A DNA stretch of 17,980 nt from M50B103 sp041667565. GTDB taxonomy: Bacteria > Fidelibacterota > Fidelibacteria > Fidelibacterales > Fidelibacteraceae. The translations under genes were made by a program, and so were the position numbers. The DNA lies in NCBI GenBank assembly GCA_964572745.1, contig CAZNFT010000037.1, positions 1 through 17,980 of the forward strand. The letters run 5' to 3'. Shown here one piece after another: positions 1-5,596 of the stretch. Position 1 is the first letter of the stretch. Each line of letters starts with the position of its first letter. The notes under the pieces are model-generated. The model was not told where the DNA came from and made no database searches. It saw nothing but the letters and a program-made list of their open reading frames with translations.

Positions 1-322
1 TGAAGTATTTTTTAAGAATTATAAAATTGCACTTACTACTTGAATCTAGGAATTAAAGTTTAATATTTCCTTATGCAAAGGGTTCTAATAATAATTTCCT
101 TAAATAAATGACTATTTTTCACCTGCCATGTTGTAGCTATATTCTATAAATCCATCATCCACTGACTGAAAAATATCTTATTTTCGCTAACCGAGTCCCT
201 CCAAAAAAATCCGCTCTTCGGAAAAAGTGCCTCAAATTTATCAGTACGACATATTGCAATCCTCCCGAAAAAAAGTGTTTAAAAGTAGAATTTTCTAGTT
301 AATTTAAACAAAGGAGAATTCT
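1..322. other. Intergenic region, no gene seen
   Basis: This is AT-rich sequence with no credible open reading frame on either strand. The last 20 bases hold an AAGGAG ribosome binding site for the transposase OrfA that follows. I looked for an IS3-type terminal inverted repeat here and could not find a convincing one, so the left edge of the insertion element is undefined. A purine-rich stretch around 263-285 is the only compositional feature. Confidence 0.6.
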
Positions 323-586
323 ATGAAGAAATCAAAATTTTCAGACAGTCAAATCATCACAATTATCAATCGAGCAGAAAAGGGAGAACGTGTCCCGGAT
401 CTTTGCAAAGAGATAGGCATAAGTCACGCAACATTTTATAAATGGCGATCAAAATACGGTGGTATGGATGTATCACTAATGAAAGAGATGAAAGCACTCC
501 AGCAAGAAAACAGACGTTTAAAAAAGATGTATGCAGAAGAATGTTTAAAAGGCGAAATTCTCCGGGAGATAGTTGAAAAAATTTAG
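323..586 (+). CDS. IS3-family transposase OrfA (IS407-like group)
   Basis: An 87-residue DNA-binding subunit of an IS3-family transposase. The N-terminal half is a helix-turn-helix of the HTH_Tnp_1 type (about residues 5-47, containing 'GISHATFYKWRSKYGG', which is highly characteristic). The C-terminal half is a leucine-zipper-like coiled coil (about 55-85, 'LQQENRRLKKMYAEE'). In intact elements this protein is joined to the DDE catalytic subunit OrfB by programmed frameshifting. Here the length is normal for OrfA and an AAGGAG ribosome binding site sits 6 nt before the ATG, so OrfA looks intact. The catalytic partner is missing downstream, so the element cannot move by itself. The family assignment is strong; the subgroup is from memory of IS407-type OrfA sequences. 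Confidence 0.88.
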   Translation: MKKSKFSDSQIITIINRAEKGERVPDLCKEIGISHATFYKWRSKYGGMDVSLMKEMKALQQENRRLKKMYAEECLKGEILREIVEKI

Positions 587-632
587 AAAGCCAGCTGAGC
601 GCAAAAAACATGCCTATTTACTGTCGATTTAA
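576..632 (+). pseudogene. Truncated stub of IS3 OrfB transposase
   Basis: Immediately overlapping the OrfA stop, another frame reads 'KKFRKPAERKKHAYLLSI' and then stops. This resembles the start of IS407-group OrfB proteins, which begin with a similar basic 'RPA.RR' segment. Nothing resembling the DDE catalytic core follows. The stub is in the +1 frame relative to OrfA rather than the usual -1, which fits an indel, perhaps in the A-run at 576-581. I read it as a relic left after deletion of most of the element. The match is short, so confidence is moderate. Confidence 0.45.
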
Positions 633-938
633 CCAAACAGTCTCGTCTTCAACTCTCACCTCAATACGTGAAGGAAGCTCATTTAATTGATATAGAATTA
701 TTTCATTTTTCATCACCCAACTCCTTTTTATATCTGAAATACACAATATATTTTAATAGAAATCTGTTGGATACCAGTAAGCGTGATGTATGTCACATAT
801 TAATTGATAAAATCAAGGTGCCGCTGGTGAGAATCGAAGATTTTTCTTAGTTCGAAATGAAACTCATATGTGAATGTCGATCGTAATGCCTTAACACAAG
901 GGACTTAAAATCCCTCTCACCCCCGATATCATATTTTC

Positions 939-966
939 TTATCATTTATCGTTAATAATTCATAGT
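939..966. repeat. 7-nt quasi-tandem repeat tract
   Basis: Four consecutive imperfect heptamers: ttatcat, ttatcgt, taataat, tcatagt. The tract is intergenic and AT-rich. It belongs to the same class as the tracts at 1111, 8515, 8673 and 16691. Confidence 0.45.
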
Positions 967-1110
967 TCTTCTCTCTCGCCATTTTACATCTTATGTCTCA
1001 TGCCCTGGTTTTTTGAAATTTGTCTTTTGCCTGTCCAACGCCACGCCGTCCGAAGCTCGATGAGCCTAGGATGGAAGCTACGATCTCTCGAAGCGTAGAA
1101 GGGTCTCACA

Positions 1111-1138
1111 TCTTACGATTTACGCTTTTACCTTTGAG
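1111..1138. repeat. 7-nt quasi-tandem repeat tract
   Basis: Four consecutive imperfect heptamers (tcttacg, atttacg, cttttac, ctttgag), ending about 40 bases before the deoxynucleoside kinase start. Similar tracts recur between other genes of the window. Confidence 0.5.
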
Positions 1139-1179
1139 TTTTTTTTACTACATTTACAAGATTAAATATTGACACTATT

Positions 1180-1809
1180 ATGAAACATCATTTTGTAGGT
1201 ATCGCCGGAAATATCGGCGTAGGTAAAACAACGTTCACCGACTTGCTGTGTAAGCGCTTTGGGTGGGATCCACACTACGAGGTCGTAGTGGATAATCCTT
1301 ATTTGAAGGACTTTTATGGCGATATGCTTCGCTGGAGCTTTAATCTGCAGATCTATTTTTTATCTAAACGATTTCAGGTGCAAAAGCAAATACAAAAGCT
1401 AAGCAATACTATTGTCCAGGATCGTACAATCTATGAAGATGCAAAGATCTTCGCCAGATCCATTCATGATATGAAAAATATGGATGACAGAGATTGGGAA
1501 AATTATCAGGAATTATTCGGTGAAATGACCTCCTACCTTCGTCCCCCGGATCTCATTGTCTATCTTCAGGCTTCCACAGATGCTTTGATCTCCCGCATCA
1601 AGAAACGCGGGCGTGATTATGAACAAGATATAGACCTTGAATACCTTCACCTTTTAAATATTTACTACGATCGCTGGATCAATGAATTATTGGAAAGCAA
1701 AGAAATTCCAGTCTTAGTGATCAAAACCGACGGTAAAGATTTTCTCACGGATCCCGATTATTGTGAAAATGTTTATCAACAGATCTATAATTTTTTAAAC
1801 AAAGAATAG
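1180..1809 (+). CDS. Deoxynucleoside kinase (dGK/dAK-like)
   Basis: A 209-residue cytosolic kinase that phosphorylates a deoxynucleoside with a nucleoside triphosphate in the salvage pathway to dNTPs. Visible motifs are a P-loop GNIGVGKT at residues 10-17, a substrate-site segment E34-VVVDNPYLKDFY, the DR[ST]-type motif DRTIYED at 81-87 (usually DRS/DRT in this family), and an arginine-rich lid RIKKRGRDYE at 139-148. Length is normal for the bacterial deoxyadenosine/deoxyguanosine kinase branch of the dNK family. Which nucleoside is preferred cannot be read from sequence. The ATG start lies just before the P-loop strand, as expected, but no strong Shine-Dalgarno is visible. It is followed by a hairpin and a 126-base gap to ilvE, so it is probably a separate transcription unit. 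Confidence 0.9.
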   Translation: MKHHFVGIAGNIGVGKTTFTDLLCKRFGWDPHYEVVVDNPYLKDFYGDMLRWSFNLQIYFLSKRFQVQKQIQKLSNTIVQDRTIYEDAKIFARSIHDMKNMDDRDWENYQELFGEMTSYLRPPDLIVYLQASTDALISRIKKRGRDYEQDIDLEYLHLLNIYYDRWINELLESKEIPVLVIKTDGKDFLTDPDYCENVYQQIYNFLNKE

Positions 1810-1827
1810 TCATCACTTTTTTGATGA
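1810..1827 (+). terminator. Possible weak terminator hairpin after the kinase
   Basis: The stem TCATCA / TGATGA (6 bp) with the loop cttttt begins directly after the kinase stop codon. It is followed after a few bases by the T-rich stretch agttttt. The stem is AT-rich and the U-run is not adjacent, so termination would be weak. Confidence 0.35.
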
Positions 1828-1895
1828 TAGAAGTTTTTAAATGAATGTTTTTTAACGGACTTTACACTATACACGCTTATTGGAATAAAAATAAC

Positions 1896-1913
1896 AAGCT
1901 GATCTCTCAGCTT
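1896..1913 (+). promoter_or_regulatory. Perfect hairpin in the ilvE leader
   Basis: AAGCTGA-tctc-TCAGCTT forms a perfect 7-bp stem with a 4-nt loop, 22 nt upstream of the ilvE ATG and just before the ribosome binding site. It could be a leader hairpin affecting transcript stability or translation. It has no T-run, so it is not an intrinsic terminator. I see no leader peptide rich in branched-chain codons and no T-box features. The role is unknown. Confidence 0.4.
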
Positions 1914-1935
1914 AACAGATAGAATGAGGTGATTT

Positions 1936-3012
1936 ATGAAAGTGAACAAAAGATCAGTCAGCAAAATATCCGAAGTTGATTTTGGCGATTTGGGTTTTGG
2001 CAGATATTACACCGACCATATGATCGTCAAAAAGTACAAGGATAAGGCATGGCAAGAAACTGAGATCATCCCCTATGGAGATTTTCCTGTTTCACCCGCA
2101 AATATTACCCTGCACTATGGTCAAAGTATTTTTGAAGGTATGAAAGCCTTCCGAGGTGTAGATGGTATCGTACGTCTTTTCCGTCCCGAAAAAAATATTC
2201 ATCGCCTCAACTATTCTGCAGAGCGTATTGCTATCCCCCTAATGCCAGATGAGAAGAAAACTCTCGAAGAATTAATGGAATTGGTAAAAATGGATCAAGA
2301 ATTCACACCTGGACATATGGGTTCATCTCTCTATATCCGACCTTTTATTTTTGCCATGGATCCTGCCCTGGGTGTTAAAATTGCCGATACTTATCGTTAT
2401 ATGGTTATTATGACTCCCGTCGATGCCTATTATGGCAAGAATTTGAAAACGCTCAGTATTTATGCTACCAAGAATTACACCCGTGCCGCTCTTGGAGGGA
2501 CAGGACATGTAAAAGCTTCCGCAAATTATGCACAATCTCTTTACGCTGCCAAAGAAGCTCAGGAAAAAGGTTATCAACAGATATTGTGGCTGGATTACAA
2601 AGAGCATAAATATATCGATGAAGTCGGAACCATGAATATGATGTTCGTGATCGACGATACTCTCATTACACCAAGTCTAAAACAAGGTACAATTCTTCCG
2701 GGCATTACTCGCGAATCCGTCTTGCATCTTGCCAGAGATCTTGGCTGGAAAGTTGAAGAACGTCGCATTTCTCTGCAAGAGATCATCGATGCCTCCGAAA
2801 GTTGCAAATTGCAAGATTGCTTTGGCACCGGAACTGCTGCAACTATTGCACCGGTGGGACGTATTGGTTATGACGATGGCAAAGATATTATTATCAATAA
2901 GGAAGAAGTTGGCCCCTATGCGCAAAAGATCTATGACGAGCTCCTAGGCATACAATATGGCAAACTTAAAGATAAATACGGCTGGACTGTTGAAATACCT
3001 AAACAATCCTAG
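1936..3012 (+). CDS. ilvE: Branched-chain amino acid aminotransferase
   Basis: A PLP-dependent fold-type IV aminotransferase of 358 residues that interconverts leucine, isoleucine and valine with their 2-oxo acids using glutamate/2-oxoglutarate. Its length and motifs match the longer, eukaryote-like BCAT group rather than the roughly 310-residue E. coli type. Visible motifs are YGQSIFEGMKAFR at 61-73, LYIRPFIFA at 122-130, the PLP lysine context GGTGHVKASANY with K193, EVGTMN beginning at E219, GTILPGITRES at 251-261, and the cofactor phosphate loop FGTGTAA at 306-312. The start is supported by GAGGTG upstream of the ATG. It could serve either synthesis or amino-acid fermentation; the window contains no other ilv or leu genes to decide. 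It is followed by a strong palindrome at 3054-3076. Confidence 0.95.
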   Translation: MKVNKRSVSKISEVDFGDLGFGRYYTDHMIVKKYKDKAWQETEIIPYGDFPVSPANITLHYGQSIFEGMKAFRGVDGIVRLFRPEKNIHRLNYSAERIAIPLMPDEKKTLEELMELVKMDQEFTPGHMGSSLYIRPFIFAMDPALGVKIADTYRYMVIMTPVDAYYGKNLKTLSIYATKNYTRAALGGTGHVKASANYAQSLYAAKEAQEKGYQQILWLDYKEHKYIDEVGTMNMMFVIDDTLITPSLKQGTILPGITRESVLHLARDLGWKVEERRISLQEIIDASESCKLQDCFGTGTAATIAPVGRIGYDDGKDIIINKEEVGPYAQKIYDELLGIQYGKLKDKYGWTVEIPKQS

Positions 3013-3053
3013 CAAAAGAAAAACAAACACAAACTATTTGAAATTTACAATAC

Positions 3054-3076
3054 GAGACGGAGCAATGCTCCGTCTC
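3054..3076. repeat. Perfect palindromic repeat (REP-like) between ilvE and pyrC
   Basis: GAGACGGAGCA-a-TGCTCCGTCTC gives 11 perfectly complementary bases on each side of one base, effectively a 9-bp GC-rich stem with a 5-nt loop. It sits 41 nt after the ilvE stop. Only a weak T-rich stretch follows, so it could act as an imperfect terminator or as an mRNA-stabilising 3' hairpin. Similar 'TAGAGACG...CGTCTCTA' palindromes are dispersed repeats in several bacterial groups, which I know from general knowledge and did not search. Confidence 0.7.
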
Positions 3077-3124
3077 TACTTCTATCAGGAATAGAGCTCT
3101 TAGATTTTACGAGTCCTTACTATT

Positions 3125-4147
3125 ATGATCGATCCACATGTACATCTCCGCGATGGAGAACAAAGGTATAAAGAAAGCATTCGCCATGGCTTAGCTGTCG
3201 CGGAAAAGCTTGGTTTGGCTGCAGTTTTTGATATGCCGAACACAAGTCCTCCCATTTTGGATAGGGCTTCTATTCTAGCTAGACTGGATCGGGCCAAAGA
3301 GGCAAATTCTTCGGTTTTTTATGGCCTGTATGGTGGATTAACTAAAGATCCGGAACAGATCAAAGAGGCTGTTGCATGCACACGTGAATTTGAGCAAGTT
3401 GTAGGACTTAAACTTTTTGCGGGGAAATCGACAGGCGACTTATCTATTCCTGATACAGTCTCGCAAAAACTTGTATTCGATAGCTTAGCTAAAAAAAACT
3501 ACACAGGACTCCTTGCCATTCATTGCGAAAACGAAGCTGATTTTATTCCGGGATTATGGGATCCTGCTCGTCCTATCTCGCATTGCGAAGCAAGACCTCC
3601 TCTTGCAGAATTAAATTCTATTTCTAAAATGATCTATCTTGCAAAAATTACGGGCTTTAAAGGCACTTTACATGTCGCACATATTTCATTGCCCGAAAGT
3701 ATAGAGCTTCTTGAGCAAGCCAGAGAAAGCATTAATTTTACCCTAAGCTGCGGTGTAACGCCCCACCATCTTTTGCTTCATGATAATATGATGAAAAAAA
3801 GCGATGGACTTTTGCTTAAAATGAATCCACCTTTAAGGTCCCAAAACGCACAAAAGGCTTTACTAAAAATGCTGTTGGAAGAACGCATTAATTGGGTAGA
3901 AAGTGATCATGCGCCTCATCTGAGGAGTGAAAAATTAAATCCACCCTATGCATCGGGTATTCCCGGATTGCCCATACTTCCCAAACTTATTGCTATACTA
4001 AAAAGTAAGGGCGCTTCGCCGGAACTTCTTGATAGGATCACTCACTCAAATATTTGCAAAACATACGGACTAGATATCAAAAACAGACCCATCATTGATA
4101 TTGAGCTCTTTAATGAATACGAATTTAACGCCTACGAAAAGATTTAA
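3125..4147 (+). CDS. pyrC: Dihydroorotase (short form)
   Basis: An amidohydrolase-fold enzyme of 340 residues that cyclises carbamoyl-aspartate to dihydroorotate in de novo pyrimidine synthesis. Metal and substrate residues visible in order are DPHVHLRDG at 3-11 (H5, H7, R9), MPNT at 37-40, GLKLFAGKS at 94-102 with K96 as a candidate carbamylated lysine, H133 in AIHCEN, H183/H186 in LHVAHIS, and D261 in ESDHAPH. The coding sequence begins almost directly at the HxH strand, so the N-terminal beta-sandwich half found in class I enzymes of about 430 residues is absent. The SDHAPH motif is nevertheless class I-like. The upstream sequence shows no good Shine-Dalgarno, so the start is the least certain part. 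An allantoinase or hydantoinase is less likely given MPNT and the overall motif order. Confidence 0.87.
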   Translation: MIDPHVHLRDGEQRYKESIRHGLAVAEKLGLAAVFDMPNTSPPILDRASILARLDRAKEANSSVFYGLYGGLTKDPEQIKEAVACTREFEQVVGLKLFAGKSTGDLSIPDTVSQKLVFDSLAKKNYTGLLAIHCENEADFIPGLWDPARPISHCEARPPLAELNSISKMIYLAKITGFKGTLHVAHISLPESIELLEQARESINFTLSCGVTPHHLLLHDNMMKKSDGLLLKMNPPLRSQNAQKALLKMLLEERINWVESDHAPHLRSEKLNPPYASGIPGLPILPKLIAILKSKGASPELLDRITHSNICKTYGLDIKNRPIIDIELFNEYEFNAYEKI

Positions 4148-4204
4148 TACAAGCTCGAGACTAAAGAAAAAATTAAAAGCTCTCTAATATTTGCATAAGC
4201 TTTA

Positions 4205-4521
4205 TAGTCACTTTCTATTGAGCCAATGGATTTCACTTTCTATTGGGTCAATAGATTTCACTTTCTATTGNNNNNNNNNNNNNNNNNNNNNNNNNNNNNN
4301 NNNNNNNNNNNNNNNNNNNNNNNNNNNNNNNNNNNNNNNNNNNNNNNNNNNNNNNNNNNNNNNNNNNNNNGATTTCACTTTCTATTGGGTCAATAGATTT
4401 CACTTTCTATTGAGTCAATGGATTTCACTTTCTATTGGGTCAATAGATTTCACTTTCTATTGAGTCAATGGATTTCACTTCCTATTGGGTCAATAGATTT
4501 CACTTTCTATTGGGTCAATAG
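4205..4521. repeat. 25-bp tandem repeat array (interrupted by a scaffold gap)
   Basis: The unit is gatttcactttctattg followed by either ggtcaata or agtcaatg. One worn copy (4205-4228), one full copy (4229-4253) and a partial copy (from 4254) precede the gap. Six full copies follow it (4371-4395, 4396-4420, 4421-4445, 4446-4470, 4471-4495, 4496-4520). The two variants mostly alternate, giving a 50-bp higher-order period. Each unit contains an inverted motif: TATTG-ggt-CAATA in one variant and TTGAGTCAA in the other. A 25-bp unit shifts frame at each copy, so the array is not coding. It has no spacers, so it is not CRISPR. It lies between pyrC and a membrane protein gene. Confidence 0.95.
4271..4370. 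other. Assembly gap (100 N)
   Basis: Exactly 100 unknown bases lie inside the 25-bp array, the usual placeholder for a gap of unknown length. If the array is continuous and in phase, the true missing length should be 8 plus a multiple of 25 bases, and 100 does not satisfy that. Confidence 0.98.
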
Positions 4522-4623
4522 ATCTCCTTTTTCCCTTTTACTTTTTTAAAGTTCATTGCTCATTCAGGTTTGAAGAATTATATTAGGATTATATGTCTAT
4601 GTAATAAAAGGAGATCAGATAAA

Positions 4624-5391
4624 ATGTCTAAAGAAAAGAAAATAACGAAAATTCCAAAAAAAGAAAACAAGATCCATGATCCGGAATTTCATAAGGAAAA
4701 TATAAGTGAGATCTCTGAGCTTTATAAACAACGCCGTAATCGTATCATTGTTATGAGCGGACTTTTGATCACACTCATCATGACAGCTATTTACAGTACA
4801 CTTGAAAATCCCTTTAAATATACCCTCAGCAATATCGGTAATTTTTTTAACTACAGACAGGTCTTTATTATCTGGGCAATTATAGCCGGTTTGTCCATCC
4901 AAACTGCTTGCATCGCTTTATTTAAACTAGAAAAATATGAGCAAAAAAAAGCATCTACTCTGGTTATTTATGCCTCAATTGCTCTTGTGCTTACGGCAAT
5001 TATTCCGGCTGCGAGAGACCTTTTCCCCTTCTGGCATTTTGTACATGTTCTTACTTCTATTAACTATGGTTTATTATTGATACTTGGTTTGTTTCCATTT
5101 ATCCGGTTTATAAGTACAAATAATCCCCGCCTACGAAAAGCCAATCGTCTATGGGGATATATCATTATCGGTGGGAGCTTTTTATCCATCCTGATTTTTG
5201 GCATGTCCGGGATATTTGAAATATGGTTCGTTGCTACAACCACTCTTTTTTTACTCTATCTTAGTCTGGTTCTTTACGAGGAAAATATTGTCAAAAGAAG
5301 TGTTGAACTCCTCAAAAAAGAAACAGACCTTAATCTTGGAATTGAGAAAATTTTTGTAAATGAAGATCCTAAAAAAAAGAATAAAAAATAG
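4624..5391 (+). CDS. Six-pass membrane protein of unknown function
   Basis: A 255-residue integral membrane protein. I chose the ATG at 4624 because AAAGGAG lies about 10 nt upstream; an in-frame TTG at 4570 would add 18 residues but has no ribosome binding site. The N-terminus is lysine-rich (about 40 residues, presumably cytoplasmic) and is followed by about six hydrophobic segments. These begin near RIIVMSGLLITLIM, VFIIWAIIAGLSI, TLVIYASIALVLTAI, VLTSINYGLLLILGL, GYIIIGGSFLSILIF and IWFVATTTLFLLYL. The C-terminus is again highly charged and ends in a poly-lysine tract. The arrangement faintly resembles DUF998-type membrane proteins, but I do not assign the family. There is no operon partner: a repeat array lies upstream and a 205-base gap downstream. 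Confidence 0.8.
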   Translation: MSKEKKITKIPKKENKIHDPEFHKENISEISELYKQRRNRIIVMSGLLITLIMTAIYSTLENPFKYTLSNIGNFFNYRQVFIIWAIIAGLSIQTACIALFKLEKYEQKKASTLVIYASIALVLTAIIPAARDLFPFWHFVHVLTSINYGLLLILGLFPFIRFISTNNPRLRKANRLWGYIIIGGSFLSILIFGMSGIFEIWFVATTTLFLLYLSLVLYEENIVKRSVELLKKETDLNLGIEKIFVNEDPKKKNKK

Positions 5392-5473
5392 TTGAACCGT
5401 TTTCGCAGAACCTCTTTCTTGTGATATGTACACCAGCGATTCATTGCGCTCCCACTCCCATACATCCACTCTT

Positions 5474-5540
5474 CTTAACCTCAACCCAATGCTTAACCTT
5501 ATTCTTTTCCTTAACTCTTATTCTTCATCTTCTCTTGTTT
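5474..5540. repeat. Pyrimidine-rich quasi-repeat tract
   Basis: The motif cttaac(c/t) recurs at 5474, 5492 and 5510, exactly 18 nt apart, within a strongly C/T-biased stretch containing further ctta/ttctt units. It lies in the 205-base gap between the membrane protein and the serine hydrolase. It resembles the 7-nt tracts elsewhere but does not keep a strict 7-nt period. Confidence 0.5.
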
Positions 5541-5596
5541 CCTTCTATAAAAATTTATAAACTTCCTTGAAATACATAATTAAATGAGGCACTAAT

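Larger units (their letters stand above)
633..1179. other. Intergenic region with decayed sequence and short repeats
   Basis: This stretch of about 550 bases has no convincing gene. A 60-codon open frame at 668-850 lacks a ribosome binding site and any recognisable motif. Two 7-nt quasi-repeat tracts occur at 939-966 and 1111-1138 and are annotated separately. Between them, 1041-1105 is GC-richer than its surroundings and looks like a worn copy of the dispersed intergenic repeats seen near 7977 and 8543. No clear promoter for the kinase at 1180 was found. Confidence 0.5.

Noticed and set aside
668..850. 60-codon open frame after the IS stub
   Set aside because: No ribosome binding site, no similarity I recognise, and not in continuity with the OrfB stub. 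It is most likely chance in decayed sequence.
1861..1890. TTTACA...ATAAAA as an ilvE promoter
   Set aside because: The -10 match is poor at acceptable spacing (17-18 nt), so I did not annotate it.
4191..4463. Open frame of 90 codons through the 25-bp array and gap
   Set aside because: It is formed by repeat units and undefined bases. A 25-bp unit changes frame each copy, and there is no ribosome binding site or protein-like composition.
4205..4521. Possible CRISPR array
   Set aside because: Units are directly adjacent with no unique spacers, and no cas genes are in the window.
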